A stretch of 47,721 bases of DNA, taken from positions 1 through 47,721 of the forward strand of contig JAJZJF010000006.1 in the NCBI GenBank assembly GCA_021810245.1. The letters are read 5' to 3'. The translations under genes were made by a program, and so were the position numbers. Positions within the stretch are counted from its first letter, which is position 1, and each line of letters begins with the position of its first letter. Under the pieces are notes generated by a model. The model did not search any database. It worked only from the letters and a program-made list of their open reading frames with translations, and was not told the origin of the DNA. This DNA comes from a bacterium. GTDB taxonomy: Bacteria; Elusimicrobiota; Elusimicrobia; UBA1565; UBA9628. Positions 12,801 to 24,800 of this stretch are shown here, one piece after another.

Positions 12801-15800
12801 AGGTTTATTAGGCGCAGAAATCGATGTAGTCGGGGGCGTGTTGCTGTAAGTAAAAGTCGAGCCCCGAGGACTATTAAAAGCTTCTTGATTGCCCGGCGCC
12901 GGGAAGGCGTTATCAAAACCCGAGGAAGTTATGTAGAAGGAAGTTCCCGCCGGCAGATCGGCCCCACTGGGCAAATTAGACTGAGAAATCGTCCAGGAAC
13001 TGGGATAGACATTGACCTGACCGTTCGCTGAGTCCAGGGTATAAGCCGACACCCAAGAGCCCGTGTTCCAATACTGTTTGGTGTCCAATCTTTCAATCTG
13101 AACCTGAACGCGTTGAACCGTTCCCAAATTAATATTGTTGGGGCCGGGGACGTTGGTAAAATCAATGGCTGTTCCCACAAGCGCGACCCAAGAATTCGTA
13201 GAAATGCCGTTGGCTGGATCCGTTACGCCGGTCTCAGGAGGATAAATATCGTAAATCGTCGTCATTGTTGAATAGGTGGTTGAAACGTTTCCCGCGGCGT
13301 CCAAAGCGCGGGAGCTGAATTGATATTGTCCCCCGCTATTCATCGCGGAAAAAACCGCCGCGCTGGAAACCGACCAGCTGGCCCAGTTATCCGAAGTTGC
13401 CGCTCCAAACCACGCCGTGTCTTCATTGGCCGGCAAAATGTCAAAGGTGCCGTTGGAAGGATCCCAGAAATATGCAGGCGTCGGAGACACTTGCTCAATT
13501 CGAACCTGGACCAAGGTCAACGGATTTCCCGACGGGTCCACCGCGCTTCCCGTCGATTGCTGGACGCTCAAGAGATTATTCCCCTCAATTCCGGTCCGGT
13601 TGGCCGATGGAAACACAATTGAGCTCACCGGATTGCTGACATCATAGGTAAAGGAATAATTGATGACGGGCGAAACATTGCCCGCGACATCGGTCGCCTG
13701 CGCATAGATGGTATAGGTCTGACCGCTCACCCATGGAGGAGTCGAGGTATAAATCCAGGAGTTAAGACTGCCTGAAACTGTCAGCCAGTAAGGCGTCGAA
13801 CTCGTCCAACCCGTCCCGGTCCAATCCTGAGACGCGGTCGAAATCCGGATCTGAACCGCAGTGACATATCCCGGCGGAGTTTCTCCCGAGGTTCCCGTGA
13901 TGGAGATGGGGTTGTTGTAGTAAAGTTTGTCCGGCTGGGTAATGGCGATAGAAGGCGTCGCCGTGTCGTAGACAAAGGCGTTGAGGAAATCTTGGGTCCT
14001 GGAATTTCCGGCATTGTCTTCTTCAAAGATTTGGATATAGTAAGTGTCTCCACTAATTAAATTCAGGTTTGCCGTCGCTTCGCTCCAAGTATCGGGATTT
14101 CCAAAGACAAAAGTCGAAGTCGCGAGATAAACGGGACCGCTCGCGGTATAGGTCCCATTTTTGCCGCTCAGCCAAGAACCCGCCGCGCCGGAGTTCGATG
14201 AAACCGCGATTTGAAGCGTAGAAACCCCGGCGGGGCTGTCAAAAGCCGTGCCGCCAATGGATGCCACGGAGGCGTTGATATAATGGGCGACGATGACCGC
14301 CGCGGTCGGAGCCTCGATGTCATAGGCAAAGGTGGCAGAACTCACTAAAGCCTGAACGTTTCCGGCGACATCAGTCGCGGAAGAATAGACAATGTATTGA
14401 TGCGCTTGGGTCCAAGGGTTGGACGGCAGGGTGAACGTCCACGCATTTGTCGAGCCTTGGGCCGCAAACCACGCGGGGCAACTTAAATCAAAAAGATTAT
14501 TGGAAGCGTCATAGCAAGACGGAGATGTCGTATCCTCAACTTCAAGCGCAATCGTCGATAAAGCCACGTTCGGAAAAGCGGCGCTTCCGGATCCCGACAG
14601 AAAAGTCAGATTATTGTAGAAGGGCTGATTGGGAATCGCGACAAAAGAGGTCGGGGTCATCGTGCTAAAGGTGAAGGTCGAAGAAAAAGCGTTCCCAAAG
14701 GCCTCGGTGTTGGCGGGGCTTGCGCTGTCTATCGAGCGCGCCGTAATGTAATAGGAGGTTCCGGAGACAAGACCGCTATTAGCCAAGGTCGGCATATCGG
14801 CCGGGGTCACATTCCAGGTTGAAGGATAAATGTCTTGCCAGATTTCAATTTGCGCCAAGGTTGATTGCAAAGTGGCGGCGGAAACCCATCCCGAACCGCT
14901 CCAAAACTGTCCCGTGTCAAGGCGCTTAATCTGAACGTCGGTTTCGCTGAGAACGCTGGGGTTCACGCTCGGCTGATCGGCTGCGGTTCCGGAGATGACT
15001 GGCAAGGAATTGATGAAGCTGCCGTTGGCCGGCAAATTCACGACGGTAATCGGAGGCAAATTATCGTAGACGAAATTGGGAGAGGTAGAATAAGGAACGG
15101 AATAATTTCCCGCCTCATCTAAGGCCCGCGCGACGACGGTATAGGTGTCTCCCGCAACCCAGGGGATCCCGCTTGAGACTGTCCAGTTAAAATTGGTGGG
15201 GCCACCGGTCACCGCCGCGTCAAAAAACGCCAGGCTTTCGTTAGTCTGACTGAAATTCAAGCTATTGGTTGGATTGGCCCAAGCGGCATTGGCCTGGGAG
15301 TAAATCGCGACTTGAACATTTTGAAGGGCGCCAAAACTGGGAACCGAGGCGGTTCCGTAAAGAGTCGCCAAATTAGATTCCCGCGCCGCATTGGGATATT
15401 GCACTAAAACACCGGGCGGAGTCGTGTCATATGTAAAATTGACGGTATTAAGAGAGCTAATCGCCTCAACGTTTGCCGTCGGCTGCGCGTTGTCTTCGGA
15501 ATTAACCGAGAGTTTATAAGATAAGCCGTCCTGCCAGGCCAAGGTCGGGCTAGAGGCGACAAAACTCCAGGTCGTTGACGCCGCGTCGTAGGTCGCGGTA
15601 TCGGTAAAGGGAGTAATCGAAGCCACCCAGGTACTGGTCGCCTGATTCCAGTATTCATTATTGTCAGTTCTCTGCAAGGTAATATTGATTCCGCCGGGAT
15701 TTTTAATGCCGGAGGCTATGCCGTTGATGATGGCGTCTTGGGCGGTTCCGGACAAAGTCGGAACGGCGTTGACATAAGAGGCATTGGCCGGAAAATTGAC

Positions 15801-18800
15801 GCGCGAAATCGGAGAAGATTGATCGATGAAAAACTCAAGCTGCTGGTTCGGGCTCTCGGCAATGCCTGCCGTGTTAAAACCCGTTTCCGTAATCGTGTAG
15901 CTGGTGTTATTGACCCAAGCCGGAATGACGTCCGAGCCCGAGGGATAGCTCCAGGTCGGTGATGAAGGACTAATGGAACGCGTGGCGGGACAAGTTCCCC
16001 ACGCCGATCCCGTCCAACATTGAGCGGTGTCTAAGCGTTCAATTTGAATATTGTTTGATTCGGTGTTGGCGTTGGCGGTTCCCTGAATCGTAAGAAGGGA
16101 ACTGTAATAATTCAAGCTCACGGGATAGGTAATAGCGGTGACCGCGGGCGGCGGCTCATATTCCACGACTCCGGAAGAAATGACTGTCTGGGAATTTCCG
16201 GCGATATCGGTCGCGCTGGAAGTCAAAACATATTGAGAATAAACCGTCAGCGTAGAATTGAGATTGGCTGAATTAAAGGTCCAATTGGGTGCTGTAAAAA
16301 CCGCCGGGTTCCATACCTGGTTCGACGACCAAACGCCGCTCGCCTGATTCCAGTATTTACCTTGGTTGGGATCTCCCGTGCCGCCTCCTTTGTCGAAAAT
16401 ACTGAGCGCCACAAGTCGAACTCCGGAAGAACTGTTATTGACCAGGAAATCTTGAGCGGTCCCCAAAATCGTATCCAGACTTGAGGCGATACTTCCACCC
16501 GCCGGGGAAGTGACCTGGGCCAAGGGCGGCGTCACGTCCATCGTCAAGACAACCGAAGTTGAAAACGCGATAGAACCATTGTTTCCCGCCCGGTCCACCG
16601 CCCAGACGTTGACTCGATAGCGATCTCCGTCCGAGGGATAATATCCCTGAGTCCAATCCGTCGGGAAATTGGCATAGGTCCACGAGCTTTGATAGAGAGT
16701 GGCGCTTTGCGTGCTTGAGGCCGTTTGCCAGCCGCTTGAGTTCCACCAGGTGTTCGAGCTAATATCATAAACCGTCAGGAACACGTTCGCGACCCCGGAG
16801 GGGATATCGCCGCCGACCAAGGGATCGGCCACGGTGCCGGAGGAAAACACGAAATTGGAAGTACTGATATAAATCTGCGGAGGTATCGGCGTCATCATCG
16901 AAATCGTCGGCGTGTCGTCATCGACGATAAAAGAGGTGGTCGTTAAATTAACCTGGACATTGGGAGGATTGGATAAATCTTCCGCTTGGGAAACGATGTG
17001 GTAGAGGTATCCATCCTCAAAAGCCGAGCTTGGAAGAGAGTTCGTCGAGGCAATCCAGGAAGCCAAGGTCCCGCCAGGAACTCCGCCAATCAAGGAAACG
17101 CTGGTGTATCCCGGATTGGTCGTCTGCCAGGAACCAAGGAAATTCCAATAGTTGGTGGTTCCGGCGGAATTGACCTGAAGGGCTTCAATGCCGACCGAAG
17201 CCACCCCAGCGCCGTTTAAATCATCTTCGGCCGTTCCCGCGACAGGGACGACATTTCCCTGCAAATAAGCTGCGGCGGGATAGGTCGTAATCGACACCGG
17301 CGGGAAATGATCGACGGTAAATCCGAAGTCCGCGGTTCCCGAGACCGGAACCGTCGTTGTCGAGCGCGTAACATTTCCAGCATTGTCAATGACGGAAGCG
17401 TAAAGCGAGAATTGAAGAGAAGTCGCCGTGGTATTAAAATAAGCGCTGAGGTTGGTCATCGTGCTGCCGGAAAGCGCCCAATTGGCGCTTGAAGTAAACA
17501 CCGAGGTCAACGCGGCGCTCAGGAAAGGATCGGTCGTCCCGCCTGAACCGTTCGAGCAAGTGCCGAGCCCCGAACCGGTGCAGGAAATGTTGAATCCGGT
17601 CCCATCCCAGAATTTTCCGTCTTGTCTTTGAACCGCCATATAGACCGCCGCTTCTCCGCCATTCATGGTACTGATGGGGTCGTTCGCCGTGCCGTTGATC
17701 GAAGAGACTCCTTGGACGTAGGAATAAGCGGGGCTTAGAATCGCGAAAGTCGGCGGCTGATTGTCATAGGTAAAACTCTTGATCGGCTGATGAGACAGAG
17801 CCTCGACATTTTGAGAATTATCCGTCGCCCGCGTTTGAACTGTGTAATTACAGCCGTTAGCCCAAACCGGAATCGTATCTCCCGCGGGATTAGACGGCGG
17901 ATAATTCCAGGTCGCGGGATTGGCGGTATTGGTTGAAACCACACGCCAATAGGGCCCGCCAGTCGGCGCCCAAGCCGTTCCGTTCCAATATTCCAAGGAA
18001 CAGCCGTTGACGTTATTTTGAGTGATGGAAACCTGGACATTATTAAGGCCTGACATTGTTTGGGTCGAAGGATACGTCACCCAGTCAAAAGCTTCTCCAT
18101 TAAGAACGGCGGGCTGACCTGAGGGATAAAAAGGAAGAGACGGAACCGCGATGGTAGACGTCGGAGCGTTGACGTCATAGATAAAGGTCACCTGCTGATT
18201 GGTTTGTCCGGTCGGAGACAAATTTCCCGCCGCGTCGTAGGCTTTAACCGAAGCCACATATTCTTTATTATTAATCCAGGTTGGGGAATTAAAGCTCCAA
18301 GGCTCCGTGCCACTGACAATGAGATACGTCGAAGTGTAAACGCCCCAAGCGGAACCGTCCCACATCAAGGATGGGCTATCGGAAATATCGTTGAGTTGGA
18401 CCAAGACTTGAGTCACTGGGGCGACAGACTCAAAGGAGGTTCCATTGACCACGCTCAAAAGCCTGGTTGAACCGTAATCAGGCGCGGAGGCCATGGGAGT
18501 TGAAATCGCGACATCGGGACCGGTTTTGTCTAAAATCACTTGCGAAGTGGTCGGCGTCTCTAAATTTCCGGCATTGTCTTTAGCCTGAAAAGCGATAGAA
18601 AAAACCGTGCCGTTGGGCTGATTAGTCGTCGGCGCGCTTTGACCGGGTAGAGCGGGAGAGCCGGGATAGGTCCAATCCACCGTTCCGGTCGAACCCGTCA
18701 CCTGAACTGGCAATTCAAAGAAAGAGTTCGCGGGCCCCCAACTCGCCCCGGTCCAGTAATAGTTATTTCCGGAAGAGTCCTGGGTGCTGATGAAAAGATA

Positions 18801-21800
18801 ATACGTGTCTCCACCGGCAAGACCCACATTGGCGGTTCCGGAAATTGAAGTAAAGCTCTGAATATAGCTTCCCGGCGGCGGCGTAATCAACTGCGAAACC
18901 GGCGGTGTATTTTGGATGATGAAGCTCATCAGGTTTTGACCATTGGTAAAAACGGAAGTCGTATTTCCGGTGATCACTCCCGCGGCGTTTAAAGCGTTGT
19001 CGGTCGCGCGCGCCTTGACGAAATACTGTTCTTCATTAATCCAGTCCGTTCCGGTAAACAAGAAATCCCAGGTCGCGGTTGAATTGGCCGCTTGCCAAGA
19101 AGCCCCCTCGGTGGTGTTAGACGAAAATTTAGTTCCGTTGGAGCCGACGACTCCGGTATAGTAATAGCTCGTTCCTCCCGGCAAAGCGTAGTTAGTCGGA
19201 TCCGCCATAAACCAAATGACCACTTGCGCGTCCTGAAGAGCGTTATTTCCGGGATAAAGCGCGGCATCCGGGCTTGAGGCCGTTCCGTTGATGGCGGAAG
19301 CTCCGGTCAAGCAATTGGGGCTTCCGGTCGCGCAGGAATAGGCGGCGTTATTTTGGGGCAAGACAATCCCTACATCAGGCGGGACATTGTCGAAAGCGAA
19401 AGTCAGGCTTGAAATCGGAACTGTATACACGCTCTGGACGTTTCCCGCATTGTCAGTAGCCTGAACGGTCACGGCGTACTGCTCGTCATTAGTCAAAGCC
19501 CCGTTTAGATTCGGATTATTATAAGACCACGAAGCCGTGCCGCTGACGATGGTAAAACTCGGGCAAGCGACATTAAATTGATTATTGGAATCAGACCAAC
19601 AGGCGTTTCCGGAAATGGATTTAATTGAAATTTCAACTTTTGCCAAATCCGATTTCAAATGATTGCCGTTGGCTCCGGCCGGGTCAAAAGCGGTTCCCGT
19701 GATGGGTGTGACTCCCAAATAAACCTGATTGGCCTCGGGCGCGGAGAGATACGCCGTGGGCGGGCTGGTGTCATAAAGAAAAGTGAAATTGGCCATATTG
19801 GATTCCGTCAAGGTGTCATTTCCGGCCAAGTCCGCGGCGTGAGCCAAAATTTCGTAGGTGATGCCGTCTTGAAGGCCCAATCCCGCCAAGGTCGAAGTGC
19901 TCCAGGAATAAGTCGGCGGACTGCCGGAAAAACTAAAAACTCCGGGATTAAATTCCTGGACCGAACCCACAAAGGCTTGGGAATTCCAATAATCGTTGTT
20001 ATAAAGATTTTTGACGCGGACATTGACCAAGGATTGCGTCACCGACGGCGGGGCGACGTTTCCCGGATCGATGGAAGTCCCGGAAATAAAAGGCATGGTG
20101 TTAAAACAGGCGTTGGTTCCAGAAACCGGGCAATAGTTGGCGACGGGGGTGGCGATAAAGCTCTGGGGTTTAACATTATCAATGACGAATGTGACTTGCG
20201 CCGGAGTCCCGGGCAAATTCGCGCTGTTATATCCCGTGACCGTCAAACTGTAAGACGCGTTTTGAATCTGATACGGCGCCCCCGGAGTCACAAGTCCATA
20301 ATTCCAGCTCGTGGCGTTGATGGGGGACGTCGGCGTATAAGTAGAAGAGTCATTAGACCAAAGCTCGCTGGGGTCATACCAGTAACTGGTGGGACTGGTC
20401 AAACGCTGAAGTTGAATTTCAATTCCATTGGGGTTGGATGAATCAAGATTGGACCCGCCGCCGGAAAAAGTGTTGACGGCGGAAGCCAAGGTCTGATATT
20501 GACCGCCCACCACTGGCTGGGTAATCGTGGGATTGGAAGGCGGAACCCCTAAGCAGAAAGTGGTGTCATATGTGAAATGAGCGGTCTCTAGGTTGCCCGC
20601 CTTGTCTAAGGCACGAGAAGTCACTTGATAATTGGCGTTATTATCAAAAGCGATGTGAGAGGTATTCATCGCCCAAGCATAGGTGCTCGATAAAGCCACA
20701 AAGCCGCCGATGACGCCGGAATCAACATAAATCTGGCCCGTCTGCCAGGAAGAGCCGTTCCAATAATCATTGGAATGCGGCGGCGTTCCTCCGCCGTTGC
20801 AGCCGCTGGTTTCTTGAAGCGCGACGCCGACGACTTGAAGCTGGTCGGGGCTGACCGCGTAGGCAGTTCCAGTAATAGCGGCGACTTGAGTGATAGATCC
20901 CGCCGGAGACGTGGCGATAGAGACCGGAGGCGTGGTGTCAAAAATAAAGGTATTAGTCGTTAAATTCACTTCTTCAATATTTCCGGCGTTGTCGGTCGCG
21001 TAGGCGGAAGCCGCGAATTTGTGCTCATTGGTCAACGCCCCGCCAGGCAAATTGTAAACCCAGGTTCCGGAAGAGGCGCCGATGAACGTCGCGGTGGACC
21101 AAATCGGGGTCGCTGAAGTCACGAAGGAAGTCCCATTCCACCAAGTGGTTCCTTGGGTTAAATCTTGAATGGCGACTTCAATGGTCGAAATTCCGGATTG
21201 GAAATCTCGCCCGGGAGAGGGACACAGCGTCGGATTCAAGTCGCAGAAGAAATCATCCGCCGTTCCGGTAATCGAGCTGACATTATTGGCGAAACCGTTA
21301 TTGGGCGGCCAAACCGGGGCGGAAACAGGGGTCGACAAGTCCACGATAAAATCATGCGTAGAATAAGCGGTCTCGACGTTCGTCGCATTATCGGTCGCCT
21401 GGGGATTGACGGCATATTGGTATCCATCGGCGAAAGCGCCCGAAAAATTGGAGAAAGTCCAGTTCGTCAATCCCACGCGGCTGACATTGGTAAAGCCGGG
21501 GTTTGAACTCTGCCAGCTTTGGGAAACCATATTCCAGTAATCTCCATCCGAACGCGCAAGAAGAATTTCGACATCATTAACCCCCGAGGGCTGATAGAGC
21601 CCCGGGTCGGTCGCGGTGCCTGAAATCGTGGCTGGAACCGCGTTAAAATACGCCGGAGGATAGGTCGCGCGTGAAATCGGTGGAGTATTGTCGTAAATAA
21701 ATTCAAGGACTGCGGATCCGTTGGCGTTTTGATTATTGTCGAGCTGGGTATCACTCGGAAGACCGACGGAAGAAGACGGCATCGTGCCGACATTTCCGGC

Positions 21801-24800
21801 ATTGTCATTGGCCCGAACCCAAAGGCTAAATTGCATGGAATCCACATCCGACATCGGAGGATAGGTCGTCGTCCATTGGAGGAGCCCGGTCGCCGGCTGC
21901 CAGTCATTGTATTTGGTCCCGCTGGTGTCCCAGTCGCTTGAGAAAACCCCGGTCCGGGACCCGTTCCAATAGGCCTGTAGGCTTTGGGCTTTAAGCAAAA
22001 TCTGAACGGACTGAAGCCCTGAGTTTCCCGTCGTCGCGTCGTTGGCGGTTCCGGCAATTAAAGCGAGATTTGCCAAATTAAGATAAGACGCGGTGACAGG
22101 TTCAGTCGAGGCGACCAAAGGCGCTTGATTGTCGAATCGAAACTGCGAACCCGCACCGGAGACAGAGGCGTTTTGCTCGACGTTGGTCGCTTGATCTATC
22201 GCCAAGGCCGTCGCCTGGTAAACCGAAGACGACACCGCCATTCCCGCCGGCGTCGGAGTCGACCAAACGACACTTCCCAGATCCTGAGCCGTCGTCGAAT
22301 AGACCAAGGTCCAAGCGGCGTTAAACGGCGGAGCGGTGGGAGAAGGGTTTGACAAAGAGGTGTTAAAAGCCCCCGTCGTCCAGTCCCACCAAGCGGCTCC
22401 TGTCGGGCACGCCGATCCGCTTAAACATTGAACCGCCAGCCAAACCTGGGACACCCCCGAAGGAGACGGCAAAGGGTCGGTCGCATTGCCCGAGATTGCG
22501 GCCCAGGTGTTGGTGCTCGTGTTATTGGCCGGGAAACTGACCGTCGCGGTCGGGGTCGATGAATCATACAAGAACGCTTGGGTCTGTTGGGCATTTGAGG
22601 AAGTCGGGTTTGAGACAAAATTCGTCGTATTTCCGGCATTATCCTTGGCGTAGGTAAACACCGTGTAGGTAATACCGCTTGAAAATGTATTTTGAGACTG
22701 CTGAAATCCCGCAGGGCAATAGACCCAAGCATTTCCACTTTGATAAACCTGGGTTGACCATTGAATGGCGGAATTATTGAGTGAGAAAGTCTGGGTCGCA
22801 TCATCCCACCAAACATTGTCATTAGAACCCGATGAAATCGCGATCCAGACCTGGGAAACGCCCGGAGGATTGGTCCCGGGAGAAGAGACCGTCCCATAAA
22901 CGCAGGTGGAGATTCTTGTTGATTCAAAGTTATTGGAATAGGGCGGCACCGCCGGCGGTTGATTCGGGAAAGAAATCGCGAGATTGGGGGGTTCGGTGTC
23001 ATAGGTGATGACAAATTCAGTCGGGGTTGTTTGAACGTTTCCGGAATTATCGGTCACTTCTGAGAAAATATGATAGACCGTCCCGGTTTGAAATGCATTG
23101 GTCAAGCTCGAATAAGTCCAGGTCAGGGTCGAAGTCGTAGGTCCGGTTTGAGCGGTGAAACTCGCCGCATTATAAATAGGAACCCCGGTAAAAGTCCAGG
23201 CCGACCCGTTCCAGTCCGGCCCGGTCACGGGATTAGTCGTAATGCGAACCTGAACATTTGAAATTCCGGCAAGTTGGGCCTCCGCCGTTCCGGAAATCTG
23301 AGTCAAGGAATTGACGAAGGTGTTGTTGGTCGGAACCGTCATGGAGGACACCGGCGGAACGCCGTCGACGATAAAGGCGTCAATGGGCGTAAACGCGCTT
23401 AGGTTTCCGGTGGAAGGAGAAACCTGGCCATTGGCCAAGGTGGAAGCGTCATGGGCCTGGGCCCAGGTGAAAAATTCTTGCGGCCCCACCGCCGAATAAT
23501 CTCCGGCATCGGGCGCGGATGGGGAATTCCAAGAAGTTCCATTGGCGGTGAAAGTGGACGGCGAGGCGAGCCACCCGGCCGCGCCTTGCCCCGGGCTTCC
23601 CTGCCAGTAATAACTGGTTCCGCCTTGTAAATACCACAGTTGAATGTCGATGCCGGAGGTCAAAAGCCCGGAGGCGACCCCATTGGTAATCGGGTCAACC
23701 GCCGTTCCTTGAATGCCGACCCCTCCGGTGTTGATGCCGACCCCATTGGGCTGATAGTAAAAGCTAAAAGGCTGGGTGATGACGATATTGGGCGCGGTTT
23801 TATCCACGCGGAAAGTCAAAGACGAGATGCCGACCTGGAAGCCGTTTTGGAGATTTCCCGCGTTGTCTTGCGCCCGAACCAAGATCAAATAATTTCCGTC
23901 CAAAGCCGCGGAGTTAAGCCCGGCAGAGGTAAAGCTCCAGGTCGCCTGCCCGACAGAGGATTGATAGAAGGAAGCGCTGTTCCAAGAGGGACAAATCGCG
24001 TTAAAATTTGACCCGCCGTTATAACAATATCCACTGTTTAAATACTCAAGCGAAAACTGAACCGAGCCGATGCCGGAAGGCGCGGAGTTGACGTTTCCGG
24101 GATTGGGATTGGGGTCAACGGCGGTTCCGTTTAAGGTGTTGAGCAAATTCGCGTAAACGCCGGTAATGGGTTCTTGAACCCCGGCGGTGGGCAAGGACAC
24201 GTCATAAAGGAAAGAGCGGCTGTTGACCGTCGCGATGTTTCCGGCCAAATCGGTTCCGTGCATTTGAATGGTATAAGAAAATCCGTCCTGCCACATGGCA
24301 TTTCCCAAAGCCGTCGCGGATGAAAAATTAAGCCCGTCTGAAGTCACGGCTACAATGGCCGCCGAAGTGGAATAACTCGTTAAATCAAAAGTGTCCTTGT
24401 CGACGTCCCAGTATTTCCCGTCAAAATTTCTTTGCACGGAAAAAGCGATTTGACTAATGGAACTGGGAGGAACCTCGGTCGCCGTTCCGCTTAAGGTGGT
24501 CAAGGTGTTGGTTGAAGTTCCAGGCGGGGAATCTACCGCGACCGTCGGAGCGGTGGACTCAATAATGAATTCCGCCGAGGCTAAGGTCCCGCTTTGGAGC
24601 GTCGCGTTTTGAATCGCGCAGACGGTGACGGTGTAGCTGGAATTGCCAATCCAATCGCTGGACGCCGGCCAATTATAAGTCCACCCTTGGCTGCTGCCCG
24701 AACCCGTCAAAGAACTGGAATTGACCCAATTTCCGCAACCGCCGGGATTGTTCACCGTCCATGATGATCCGGTCCAATAGTAATTATTTTTAATTTCGTT

